From NCBI RefSeq assembly GCF_038039215.1, contig NZ_JBBPCL010000001.1, positions 744,001 to 808,000 on the forward strand: 64,000 nucleotides of DNA. Reading direction: 5' to 3'. Source of the DNA: Pseudonocardia sp. T1-2H (GTDB lineage: Bacteria; Actinomycetota; Actinomycetes; Mycobacteriales; Pseudonocardiaceae). This document shows positions 53,452 to 62,156 of the stretch, one piece after another (positions within the stretch are counted from its first letter, which is position 1; the number at the start of each line of letters is the position of its first letter). The notes under the pieces are model-generated. The model saw only the letters and a list, made by a program, of their open reading frames with translations. It ran no database searches and was not told the DNA's origin. Position numbers and translations under genes: made by a program.

Positions 53452-54270
53452 ATGACCCTGAATACAGTTCGGCTGGCCGAAGCGGATGTTCCACCGATCG
53501 GCCAGGGCACCTGGCGTATGGGTGCGGACCGCCCGGCCGAGATCACCGCCTTGCGGACCGGTATCGATCTCGGAATGACCGTGATCGACACGGCTGAGCT
53601 CTACGCCGACGGGGCTGCAGAAGAGGTCGTCGGTCAGGCGGTGCGTGGCCGTCGCGACGAGGTATTTCTGGTCAGCAAGGTGCTCCCGCAGAATGCGACC
53701 ACCGAGGGCACGGTCGCCGCATGCCATGCGAGCCTCAGGCGCCTGGGGACCGATCGGCTGGATCTCTACCTGCTGCACTGGCGCCGTGAGGTTCCCCTCG
53801 TGGAAACGGTGGCCGGGCTCGAGAAGCTGCGCGAGGAGGGTTCGATCCAGGCCTGGGGGGTCAGCAACTTCGACCTGCACGATCTGGAGGACTTGCCGGA
53901 GGGCGCCGTCCCTGCCTGCAATCAGATCCTCTACAACCTCACCCGTCGCGGTCCGGAGGCGAATCTGTTCCCCTGGTGTGAGCGCGTGGGCGCCGCGATC
54001 ATGGCCTACTCGCCCGTCGAGAAGGGGGCGTTGCTCGATCATCCCGACCTCCGCCGCGTGGCGACAGAGCGTGGAGCCACCTCGGCGCAGGTCGCGCTGG
54101 CCTGGTCGGTCCGTAGCGGGCGCGTCATCGCCGTTCCGAAGGCTGTCCGGCTTGCCCATGTCAAGGAGAACGCTGCAGCACTGGACCTCGAGCTCACCGA
54201 CGAGGAACTCGAGGTCCTGGATCGCGCCTTCCCGGCGCCGGGTGTCGTCCCGCTCGAGACGTTGTCCTAA
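53452..54270 (+). CDS. Aldo/keto reductase
   Basis: A 272-residue TIM-barrel oxidoreductase. The catalytic tetrad is visible: Asp and Tyr in VIDTAELYADGAAEE, Lys in FLVSKVLP and His in LYLLHWRREVP. The NADPH site has IAVPKAVRLAHVKENAAALD. The C-terminus is short. Substrate unknown. ATG 53452 follows a 300-bp leader with an ACGTTTTC site (53391-53398). Confidence 0.92.
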   Translation: MTLNTVRLAEADVPPIGQGTWRMGADRPAEITALRTGIDLGMTVIDTAELYADGAAEEVVGQAVRGRRDEVFLVSKVLPQNATTEGTVAACHASLRRLGTDRLDLYLLHWRREVPLVETVAGLEKLREEGSIQAWGVSNFDLHDLEDLPEGAVPACNQILYNLTRRGPEANLFPWCERVGAAIMAYSPVEKGALLDHPDLRRVATERGATSAQVALAWSVRSGRVIAVPKAVRLAHVKENAAALDLELTDEELEVLDRAFPAPGVVPLETLS

Positions 54271-54403
54271 TCCGGAAAGGTCTTCGTTTCCCTCGGCCCG
54301 ACGGTTCGGTGATTCGTCTCTGTCGAGTGACGCCTGGCCCAATAACCCTTGTATGCATCCCGCGGGCATCGTCCCGTGTGGCCTTCCCGTGAAAGAGGAG
54401 CTC

Positions 54404-55084
54404 ATGCCGCAGAGCCCAGGTGTCGACATGTCGGACCATGGCCGACGTCTGCATGTCTTCGACATGGACGGCACCCTCCTTCGAGGTGCCGCAACGATCG
54501 AGCTAGCCCGACACTTCGGGAAGCCCACCGTCGGTAATGACATCGAGTCTCGGTGGCTCGCTGGCTCCATCTCGGACCGGGAATTCTGGGAGACTTTGCT
54601 CGATATTTGCGCCGAGGCGACCGAGGCCGATCTCGACGCTGCGTTTGAGAGCGCCTGTTGGATGACAGGCATCGTCGACGTGTTCACCGATATTCGTGCC
54701 CGAGGTGAGATCGCGATCGTCATCACGCAGTCCCCGGCCTTCTTTGCCCGCAGGCTGCAGCGTTGGGGTGCAAGTGAGACCTACGGCTCGGATGTCGAGG
54801 TCGGCCGGCCGCTGCCGGATGGGGCCACCCTGTTACCGGAGGCGAAGGTCAAGATCACTCAGGATGCTCTGACCCGACATCACCTGACGGCGCAGGCGTG
54901 TGTCGCCTACGGCGACTCGTCGTCGGATCTCGACCTGTTCACCTGGCTGCCGCACGCCGTCGGGGTGAACCCGAGCCCGGCCATCGCCCAGCTAGCGTCG
55001 GCAAGCTACGTCGGCACCGACCTGAGAGAGGCATACTCGATCGGCCGTCGCCTGCTGTCGCCCACTGGCGTCGACACGACCTGA
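54404..55084 (+). CDS. HAD-IB family phosphatase
   Basis: A 226-residue SerB-like HAD hydrolase: motif I HVFDMDGTLLRG (nucleophile Asp), motif II VITQSPAFFA, motif III Lys in PEAKVKITQD, motif IV YGDSSSDLDLF. The cap is small (C1). It removes phosphate from a small metabolite, which could be a phosphoserine- or nucleotide-like substrate. GAAAGAGGAG ends 3 nt before ATG 54404. Same strand as its neighbours. Confidence 0.88.
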   Translation: MPQSPGVDMSDHGRRLHVFDMDGTLLRGAATIELARHFGKPTVGNDIESRWLAGSISDREFWETLLDICAEATEADLDAAFESACWMTGIVDVFTDIRARGEIAIVITQSPAFFARRLQRWGASETYGSDVEVGRPLPDGATLLPEAKVKITQDALTRHHLTAQACVAYGDSSSDLDLFTWLPHAVGVNPSPAIAQLASASYVGTDLREAYSIGRRLLSPTGVDTT

Positions 55085-55120
55085 CGAGGGTCACTCAGCC
55101 AGCCGTCTCCACACCGGGCA

Positions 55121-55130
55121 GAATCGTTTA
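55121..55130 (-). promoter_or_regulatory. AAACGATTC-type site upstream of the GATase-like gene
   Basis: On the minus strand this reads TAAACGATTC, sharing the core of the sites at 50711 and 59645. It lies ~285 bp upstream of the GATase-like gene. Confidence 0.3.
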
Positions 55131-55413
55131 TGGTGGCCTGTGGAGAGCGAGAGGAAGGCAGAGTGACTGATGAGTAACGCAGGCCCGCCGGCCGGCCCCG
55201 GCGTTCGATACTCACTGATCGAGGCCGCAAGCCATAGGGCAGGTCTTGGGTCGACACGGGCCGGGTCGTGGGGGACCACGACCCGGGAGTTGAGCCCGGC
55301 CCAGCCGCCCGGCGCCACGGCAACCCGCCGGCGTCTGACATAATGATCAATTGGGAAGCCTCGGGAGCTCGCCACGGTCGAACCCATCCCCCCTACACAA
55401 AGGACCGATTCGT

Positions 55414-56184
55414 ATGAGTGCGCGCGGGTCACAGTTGAACGTCTTGGTCGCGGGGGAGTCCTGGATCAAACATACGATCCACATGAAAGGGTTCGACCAG
55501 TTCCACACTACCGAGTACGAGGAGGGCGCAGGCGCTTTTCTTGAGTGCCTGGCCGCGGCGGGTCACGCCGTCACATACGTCCGCGGGCACGAGATCTCGT
55601 CGCGATTCCCGCGATCCCCTGAGGAATTGGACGCGTTCGATGTCATCGTGATCTCCGACATCGGGTCTAACTCATTCCTGCTGCCGGACGAGACGTTCCT
55701 GCGTTCGGAGAAGTCGCCGAATCGGCTCGGGCTTGTGGCAGATTATGTGGGCCGCGGCGGGGGGCTCGTCATGATCGGCGGGTATCTCTCGTTCACCGGT
55801 ATCGATGGCAAGGCGCGCTATGGCATGACCCCGCTCGCGGACGTCCTGCCGGTCGCGATGCTTCCGCACGACGACCGCATCGAGATGTCCGACGGGTTGA
55901 AGGTCGACGTCGTCGAGCCGGGGCACCCGATCCTCGGCGGCACGCCTGCAGCGTGGCCGCCGCTGTTGGGCTACAACCGTGTGCTGCCCAAGCCGGGCTC
56001 CGTGGTGGTGGCCCGCACGGGTGATGACCCGATGCTGGTCACCGGTGAGTACGGGGAGGGTCGGGCGGTCGCGTTCGCATCGGACCTCGCGCCGCACTGG
56101 GCGCCCCCGGAGTTCGTGGAGTGGGTGCACTACCCTGCGCTCTGGGGCTCGATCCTGTCGTGGGCCGCCCAGGCGCGCACGTGA
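55414..56184 (+). CDS. Glutamine-amidotransferase-like protein (DUF1355/ThuA-like)
   Basis: A 256-residue class I GATase-like fold: NVLVAGESWIKHTIHMKGFD, FDVIVISDIGSNSFLLPDET, DYVGRGGGLVMIGGYLSFTG, YGEGRAVAFASDLAPHWAPP. The nucleophile-elbow Cys of true amidotransferases is replaced (IGGYLSF), as in the ThuA/DUF1355 group, so glutaminase activity is unlikely; sugar or carbohydrate metabolism is the usual context. ATG 55414 with AAAGGA upstream. The LacI gene follows 23 nt later. Confidence 0.82.
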   Translation: MSARGSQLNVLVAGESWIKHTIHMKGFDQFHTTEYEEGAGAFLECLAAAGHAVTYVRGHEISSRFPRSPEELDAFDVIVISDIGSNSFLLPDETFLRSEKSPNRLGLVADYVGRGGGLVMIGGYLSFTGIDGKARYGMTPLADVLPVAMLPHDDRIEMSDGLKVDVVEPGHPILGGTPAAWPPLLGYNRVLPKPGSVVVARTGDDPMLVTGEYGEGRAVAFASDLAPHWAPPEFVEWVHYPALWGSILSWAAQART

Positions 56185-56206
56185 CAGGCCGCCGGGGGGC
56201 GTGGTC

Positions 56207-57241
56207 ATGACGCGGTCCGACCGTGCGCGTAAGCGGCCCACCATGAAGGATGTCGCCCAGCATGCGGGTGTGTCGGTGAGCACGGTCAGCTACGTGCTCA
56301 ACGACTCGGGTCCGGTCGCGCCCGAGCGGCGCAGTCGGGTGCTCGATGCCGTTCGGATCCTGGAGTACACGCCGAACGAGTCCGCCCGCAACCTCAAGCT
56401 GCGCAGCACCTCGACGATCGGGATGGTGGTGCCGGAGCTGACCAATCCGTTCTTCGCGATGGTCGCCGAAGGCGTACAGAAGGTGGCGTCAGAGCGCAAC
56501 GTACTCGTCGTGCTGGTCGTGCCCGATGCGACGCGACAGCCCGAGGAGAAGCAGGCGGAGCTCCTGCGGAGCCAGCGGATCGACGGCGTCGTCTACTTGT
56601 CGGGGACCGGGTCGATGCCGGCGTCGCTCTACCGGCTGGCTCGCTCAGGCCCCGTCGTGCTGGTCGATGAGCAGCTCTCCGGTATGGATCTGCCTGCGGT
56701 GGTCTGCGACTCCCGGAAGGGAGCTCGCGAGGTTGCCGCGCACGCCCTGGAGCAGGGGCACCGGCGGGTGGCCGTGATTGGCGGTCCACCGTCGCTCTGG
56801 ACGTCCCAGCAGCGGCTCGCGGGCTACCGAGAGGCGTTTGCGGGAGCAGGACTCGACCCAGATTCAGTACCGGTCTTTCCCGGCGACTACCGACAGGCCA
56901 CGGGCGAGAAACTTGCGGCGACAGCGCTGGAGTCCGACCCACGGCCGACGGTGCTGCTCTGCACGAACGATCTCATGGCGATCGGCGCCATGGAGTACTG
57001 CAGACGAGTCGGTCTGCGGGTCCCCGAGGACGTGAGCATCGTCGGGTTCGACGATCTCCCCGTCTCCGCGCTGCTCACGCCCAGGCTGACCACCGTTCGC
57101 CAGCCCGCGCACGAGATGGGGTCCCGCGCGGCGTCGGCACTGTTCGATCTACTCGAGAACGACGAGTCCGAAGCACTCGGTGTGCTGCCGGCGACCGTGC
57201 AGCTGCGCGAATCGGTGTGCCCTCCGAAGGAAGGCAAATGA
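56207..57241 (+). CDS. LacI family transcriptional regulator
   Basis: A 344-residue protein: HTH TMKDVAQHAGVSVSTVSYVL (~12-31), hinge PNESARNLKLRSTST, and a periplasmic-binding-like sensor domain with GMVVPELTNPFFAMVAEGVQ and VSIVGFDDLPVSALLTPRLT. Sugar, nucleoside or polyol ligands are typical. ATG 56207 is preferred to GTG 56201. Its TGA overlaps the ribokinase ATG (ATGA), so the regulator and kinase are coupled; it probably controls this operon and the AAACGWT sites. Confidence 0.93.
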   Translation: MTRSDRARKRPTMKDVAQHAGVSVSTVSYVLNDSGPVAPERRSRVLDAVRILEYTPNESARNLKLRSTSTIGMVVPELTNPFFAMVAEGVQKVASERNVLVVLVVPDATRQPEEKQAELLRSQRIDGVVYLSGTGSMPASLYRLARSGPVVLVDEQLSGMDLPAVVCDSRKGAREVAAHALEQGHRRVAVIGGPPSLWTSQQRLAGYREAFAGAGLDPDSVPVFPGDYRQATGEKLAATALESDPRPTVLLCTNDLMAIGAMEYCRRVGLRVPEDVSIVGFDDLPVSALLTPRLTTVRQPAHEMGSRAASALFDLLENDESEALGVLPATVQLRESVCPPKEGK

Positions 57242-58177
57242 CCGCCCGGGTGCTCGTCGTCGGCGCCGTCAACGTCGTCGTCTCGACCGACGAACTTCCC
57301 GGGCCGGGACAGACCGTCGTCGGCGCCAGCGCGGAGCGCTACGGCGCGGCAAGGGAGCGAACGCGGCGGTCGCTGCCGCACGTGCCGGTGCGGCGGTCCG
57401 GTACTGCGGCGCCGTCGGCCGCGACGATGCAGGATCCGGTGCGGTGGCCGAGTTGCGCACCGAGGGCATCGACGTGACCGATGTCGCCACCCTCGACGGA
57501 GTGTCGACCGGTACGGCACTGATCGTGGTCGACCGGAAGGGGGAGAACCAGATCGCCGTCGGTGCCGGGGCGAACGCCGCCGTCGATCCGGCGGCAGTCC
57601 GAACGGCCGTAGCGCGGGCAGCTGGCTGGGCGGGCTGTGTGCTCGTCAGTGCTGAGGTCACCCCGGATGCGGTCGTCGCCGCTGTCGAGAGTGCTGCTTC
57701 CCACCGGATCCCCTGCGTGTTGAATCCGGCGCCGGTCACGTCCGGACTCGTGGAGCTCTTCGGCCTCGGCCCTGTGCTCACCCCCAACTCCTCGAGCTAG
57801 GCGAACTGCGCACGCTGCTGGGGGGAGCACGGGACGGTGCGGTTTCGGACATGGCGGCTGACCGGGCAGCTCGCACGCAGGCTCCAGCCGCCGTGACCTT
57901 GGGGGGAGCGGGTGTACTGGTGGCCGAATCCGACGGTGCGGTGGCAGCCTTGCCGGCCCGCCAGATCGCCGAGGTTCGAGATACGACCCGCGCGGGCGAC
58001 ACGTTCAACGGGGTGTTCGCCAGTGCCCTGGCCGCGGGAGCAACGGTCCTGAACGGGAGTTCCCGCGGCGTCACGGCCGCCTCGCTGTCGGTCGGCTGGG
58101 TCAGTGCACGAGCCGGCATGCCGCGCAGCGACGCCATCGACGCCGCTCACAAGAGCGCCGACCCAGACCGCTGCTAG
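57238..58177 (+). pseudogene. Ribokinase (PfkB family) with two frame breaks
   Basis: Three segments rebuild a ~310-residue ribokinase: VLVVGAVNVVVSTDELPGPG; after one missing G near 57346, GKGANAAVAAARAGAAVRYC .. VLNPAPVTSGLVELFGLGPV; after a missing G near 57794, ELGELRTLLGG .. AALPARQIAEVRDTTRAGDT, FNGVFASALAAGA (catalytic Asp in AGDTF). Known members phosphorylate ribose or related sugars to give R5P. Length is full once frames are joined. Two single-base gaps could be errors or decay. Confidence 0.82.
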
Positions 58178-58447
58178 TTCCCTCGGGAAGAGCTGCGCCG
58201 GAACACGACTGCTTCATCGTGATCGGGGAAACGGCAGTACCTGCTGGCCGCTGGAACGTGACAGAAATCCTAACCGCCTTCCACGGGAAAGTCCGACTAG
58301 ACATCAGGACGATCGACAACGGGTTCGGACGAAAGGCTGACCGGTAGGGTATGGGAACTGCAGTGAACGCCGAGAAGACGACAGCGACCGCCTGTGCGCA
58401 ATAGCAGAGCCACCGCTGGGCCGGACGATCGTTGAGTGGGCAGTCTC

Positions 58448-59302
58448 GTGACCGCGTCTTTGCAGCTTGGCTACCATAAGCGCCTGATGCTCTTCTCCGA
58501 ACGGGCGAATCCCGCTCTGGCGGGCGCAATCGCCGGTCGGCTCGGCATCGAGCACGGGCCGATCACCCTCAAGGCCTTCTCGAACGACGAGGTCTACTGT
58601 CGCTTCGACGAGTCCATTCGCGGCGCGGATGTCTTCCTTATCTAGCCGATGTGCGGCAATGCCGAGACGGACATGAACGCAAATGATGCCCTGCTCGAGC
58701 TGCTGGTCATGATCGATGCCGCCGTGGTCACGATGGACCTGCACGCAGGTCAGTTGCAGGGCTTCATCGGCGTCCCGGTCGACCATATGACGGCCTTGAT
58801 GATGTTGGCAGATCACTTCGCCGGCCTGGACGACGACCTTGTCGTCGTGGCTCCCGACGCCGGCCGGGTGAAACTGAACAAGCAGTTCGCCATCCGTCTG
58901 GGCGCTGGGCTGGCGATCCTCGACAAGGACCGCCCTCGGCACCAGGCCGCCGAGATCGGACACGTCATCGGCGATGTCCACGACAAGACCGCAATCGTCG
59001 TCGACGACATCATCGACACGGCCGGCACATTGCGCGCGGCCGCGGAGGCCGTGGTGAGCAGCGGCGCCCGTCGAATATTCGCCGCGGCCACCCACGCAGT
59101 GTCCGCGGGCCGGGCTTACGAGAACCTACGATCGTCACCTCTTGAGAGGATCGTCGTCACCGACACCATTCCGCTGAGGCCAGACGTACCCGCATCAATT
59201 GACGTCGTGTCATGCGCTTCGTTACTTGCCGACTCCATCCGCCGAATCTTCACCGACGACTCGGTCAGCGCAGTTTTCGGCGGCAAGAACCATCCCTTCT
59301 GA
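58448..59302 (+). pseudogene. prs: Ribose-phosphate pyrophosphokinase, nonsense codon and internal deletion
   Basis: PRPP synthetase: R5P + ATP -> PRPP + AMP. GTG 58448 gives MLFSERANPALAGAIAGRLG, ITLKAFSNDEVYCRFDESIR, DVFLI, then TAG (58643-58645) exactly where family members have Gln (LIQP), then PMCGNAETDMNANDALLELL. After LVMIDAA the sequence jumps to VVTMDLHAGQLQGFIGVPVD: roughly 40 residues, with the ATP-site RQDKK loop, are missing. The PRPP loop VVDDIIDTAGTLRAAAEAV is intact. Both lesions predict an inactive gene. Confidence 0.88.
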
Positions 59303-59553
59303 CTTCTCGTCGACGGTGGGGCCCGGCCCGAGCAGGGGCACCGTCCTGTTCGGCCGGACGGCCACTCCAGGTGTCCCGAACACCAGAGCGGGCCGTGCGG
59401 CCACCAGATCCGGCCGTTGACTCCATCGCGATGCTGGTCACGTCGTCCCTTCGGGCGGCTCGTCGGCTTCCTGACCGCGGTCCGTGACAACCACCAGTCG
59501 TGGTGTGCCCCAACGCGGGTGGAGGCGCACCGGCCCGGTAGAGCAGCCAGGAT

Positions 59554-59654
59554 ATAAACGTTCCATGTATTGCCGCCAGCAGGCGCCGACGCTACGCTGT
59601 GCCGGTCAGTCATGGCGGAGCACGGGACCGAAGCACCCCAAGTAGAAACGATTG
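59554..59654. promoter_or_regulatory. Paired AAACGWT sites upstream of the cupin gene
   Basis: TAAACGTTCC (59554-59563) and AGTAGAAACGATTG (59641-59654), 91 bp apart, match the pair at 50621-50724; the shared 13-mer AGTAGAAACGATT is identical and GACGCTACG occurs between the sites in both. Confidence 0.45.
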
Positions 59655-59729
59655 ACCTCCTGGTGACTCGGGTGAGGACGTGTCGTCGGACGCCCTTACG
59701 GGCGAAGGGAAGGGGACGGTGGTCGCCTG

Positions 59730-60239
59730 ATGTCCAGCGAGGCCAAACGTGAGGCCGGCGCAGCGATCAGAAGATCGGTACCCGCACAGGAGATCCGGTT
59801 TCCTCGGCTGTTCCGATTCGACGAGATCGAGGCGATGCCGCGGATCGCCTTCAGCGACGGTGTCGCAGCCGGCACCTTCATCTCGCGCGAGCGTGACGGT
59901 GCCCGGTACTACAGCCAGGGAATCAGCTTTCACGCCCCCGCCGCGAAAGACGTGGTCTGGCAGGCGACCAGCTGGGACGAGGCGTTCTATTGCATCGACG
60001 GCACGATACACATCGTGGTGACCGACGCCGATGACGTCAACGTCGAGTTCTCCCTCGAGGCCGGGGAGTATTTCTGGGCGCCAGCCGGCTACAAGTATAC
60101 GGTGAAATCGACCGGCGTCGAGGCGAAAGTGCTTCTGACGACATCGCCGCAGATGCTGTCCGGATGGCGCTATACGGGTGATGACGAATCGTACAGCGAC
60201 GTCCTCATCGGGATGCGTCGTCTCCGCTCGGACCGTTGA
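59730..60239 (+). CDS. Cupin-domain protein (EutQ-like)
   Basis: A 169-residue single cupin: RYYSQGISFHAPAAKDVVWQ, SWDEAFYCIDGTIHIVVTDA, FSLEAGEYFWAPAGYKYTVK. It resembles the EutQ-type cupins; the metal ligands of classic cupins are not all evident. Substrate unknown. ATG 59730 (GATGTCC) is preceded by GGGGACGG. It lies downstream of the shared AAACGWT cassette. Confidence 0.8.
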   Translation: MSSEAKREAGAAIRRSVPAQEIRFPRLFRFDEIEAMPRIAFSDGVAAGTFISRERDGARYYSQGISFHAPAAKDVVWQATSWDEAFYCIDGTIHIVVTDADDVNVEFSLEAGEYFWAPAGYKYTVKSTGVEAKVLLTTSPQMLSGWRYTGDDESYSDVLIGMRRLRSDR

Positions 60240-60311
60240 GCGACCCCGCGATCAATCTCTGGAAACCTACGCCGGTACGGGTCACTCCCCGATCACGGTC
60301 GCATCGACATT

Positions 60312-60444
60312 GCGAAGCCAGCACTACCTGGCGTGCTTGGTGGCGGTGGGCCAGCCCATCAGTGAGATCATCAAGAACATGGAACTGATGGCCAAGGAGG
60401 TCTTCCCCGCCTTCGCCGAGGAGGGCTCCGCCTCAACTCGGTGA
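60312..60444 (+). pseudogene. C-terminal scrap of a luciferase-like monooxygenase
   Basis: RSQHYLACLVAVGQP followed by ISEIIKNMELMAKEVFPAFA matches the last helices of LLM-class flavin monooxygenases (VAVGxP, then a SIELxAxEVxPAF end). Everything before is missing, and the part between the two motifs is deleted. Confidence 0.5.
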
Positions 60445-60547
60445 TCCGCCGCCGTTCGATCGCTGCTGGGACGTGTATCCGGCGGCCCCTCCTGGCGAGT
60501 TCCGGTGGCGGCCGAATCATAGCGCAATCGATAGAGAAGGATAGAGA

Positions 60548-60883
60548 ATGCTATACGAGGTCCGAGAGTACGTCGCCACGCCCGGCCGCCTTGAGTCGCT
60601 CATCACGAGATTCAATGAGCACGCATTCCGCCTGTTCGACAAACATCAGATGGACCTCGTTCAGATCGGCGTGACCTCGGTGGGCGATCACTCGTTCAAC
60701 GAGGTCGTCTACACGCTCCGGTTCACAGATGTCGCAGACATGGAGCACAAATGGGGCGAGTTCGTCCGTGACCCGGAGTGGGTCGCCGCGTTTCGCGCGA
60801 GCGAGGCGGAGGGCCCATTGGTGCAGTCGATGAGGCGGCGATTGGTCGACGCGAGTTCGTTCGGTGAGTGGGGTAAGAAGTGA
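60548..60883 (+). CDS. NIPSNAP family protein (second copy)
   Basis: A 111-residue protein: MLYEVREYVATPGRLESLIT, GDHSFNEVVYTLRFTDVADM, KWGEFVRDPEWVAAFRASEA. It aligns along its whole length with the copy at 15431-15751 (same YExREYxxxPGR, EVVYxxRF and KWxxF blocks). AGGATAGAG precedes ATG 60548. Its stop overlaps the start of the AcuI-like gene (GTGA), pointing to a joint role with that reductase and the ligase. Confidence 0.9.
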   Translation: MLYEVREYVATPGRLESLITRFNEHAFRLFDKHQMDLVQIGVTSVGDHSFNEVVYTLRFTDVADMEHKWGEFVRDPEWVAAFRASEAEGPLVQSMRRRLVDASSFGEWGKK

Positions 60884-61881
60884 GCAGCAGTGATGGGCGC
60901 GAGTTCCATGCGGTACGGATCCATCGAGTCGGCGACTCGACCCGGGTTTCGGTCGACAAGCTGACCGATGACGACCTGCCCTGGGGTGATGTCGAGGTCG
61001 ACGTCTCCTACTCGGATCTCAATTTCAAGGATGGAAAGGTGATGGAGGCGGGCTCGTCTATCCCGCAGCACCTTCCCATCGTTCCCGGTATCGACTTCGT
61101 GGGAACGGTGACCCATTCTTCGAGTCCACTGTTCGCGGTCGGCGATGAGGTGGTGGCGAATGGCTTCGGTCTCGGGACCGATCGTGACGGGGGGCTGACG
61201 CAGCGGACACGCGTTCCGGGGGCCTTCTTGCTGGCACTACCTTCGCGGCTCGATCAGCGGCGCGCCGCCGCGATCGGGACTGCGGGGTACACCGCCGGGC
61301 TGGCCGTTGAGGCGATCCTCGAGGCTGGTGTGAGGCCCTCGAACGGGCCGGTTCTGGTCACCGGCGCGGGTGGCGGCGTCGGAACGATCGCCATCGCCGT
61401 GCTGGCCCAGGCCGGCTTCGATGTCGTGGCGTCAACCGGACGGGCGGACCAGCTGCGGGATTCGCTGCTCCGGCTGGGGGCGCGCGAGATCATCGGCCGG
61501 CTGCCGGCCGAGGCCGGCGACGGGTTGGCGACTCCCACTTGGAGTGCAGTGGTCGACTCCGTCGGCAGTACGACCCTCGCCTCGGCTCTGGCCGCCACCC
61601 GCTACGGAGGCGTGGTCGCCGCGGTCGGTCTCGCACAGGGGATCGATCTTCCTTCGACGGTGCTGCCGTTCATCCTGCGAGGGGTCTCGTTGGTCGGTAT
61701 CGACTCCGTCTACGCCTCCGAGTACCGACGGCGGCGAGCATGGGACCGGCTGGCGAACGTGGACCACGAGCTGCTCGACTCGATCACTTCGGTCGTGGGG
61801 CTCGGGGACGCGGCGAGCGTGTCGCAGGATGTCGTGGCAGGCCGGGTACACGGGCGTGTCGTCGTCGATGTCCACAAGTGA
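60880..61881 (+). CDS. AcuI/YhdH-like quinone oxidoreductase (acryloyl-CoA reductase type)
   Basis: A 333-residue medium-chain dehydrogenase/reductase: DVEVDVSYSDLNFKDGKVME (the YSxLNFKD motif of AcuI/YhdH), PIVPGIDFVGTV, GTAGYTAGLAVEAIL, VLVTGAGGGVGTIAIAVLAQ (NADPH-binding). Reduction of an acryloyl-CoA-like enoyl-CoA is expected. GTG 60880 overlaps the NIPSNAP stop. Its stop overlaps the next GTG frame, suggesting a longer operon once. Confidence 0.88.
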   Translation: MSSSDGREFHAVRIHRVGDSTRVSVDKLTDDDLPWGDVEVDVSYSDLNFKDGKVMEAGSSIPQHLPIVPGIDFVGTVTHSSSPLFAVGDEVVANGFGLGTDRDGGLTQRTRVPGAFLLALPSRLDQRRAAAIGTAGYTAGLAVEAILEAGVRPSNGPVLVTGAGGGVGTIAIAVLAQAGFDVVASTGRADQLRDSLLRLGAREIIGRLPAEAGDGLATPTWSAVVDSVGSTTLASALAATRYGGVVAAVGLAQGIDLPSTVLPFILRGVSLVGIDSVYASEYRRRRAWDRLANVDHELLDSITSVVGLGDAASVSQDVVAGRVHGRVVVDVHK

Positions 61882-62150
61882 GCGACAAGGCGTTGTCGGA
61901 CCATCCGGTCGTGCTCATCGATGGTGAGGTGCCGGGCGGCGCGGTCGCCGGTCTGCTCGGGCGGTCGGGCCCCCTCCGCGTGGCACCACCGCGAGATGCC
62001 GACGGTGGGGGAGAGGACAGCGGGTGTGGTCATCCTCAGATCGGTGACGAGGGACGGCCGGCGGCGGTGCCGGCGTCGCTCACGAATGGATCTCGCGTCG
62101 ATGCGATACGCAGGGTCAGCGCCGGAAGGGTTGGGCAGACTGAGAAGAGA
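61878..62150 (+). pseudogene. Possible N-terminal remnant of a dehydrogenase
   Basis: GTG 61878 opens VSDKALSDHPVVLIDGEVPG-GAVAGLLGRSG, which then drifts into low complexity; in another frame VVILRSVTRD appears. Together they resemble the start of a 2-hydroxyacid dehydrogenase broken by indels. It overlaps the AcuI stop (GTGA). Confidence 0.3.
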
Positions 62151-62156
62151 GATCAT

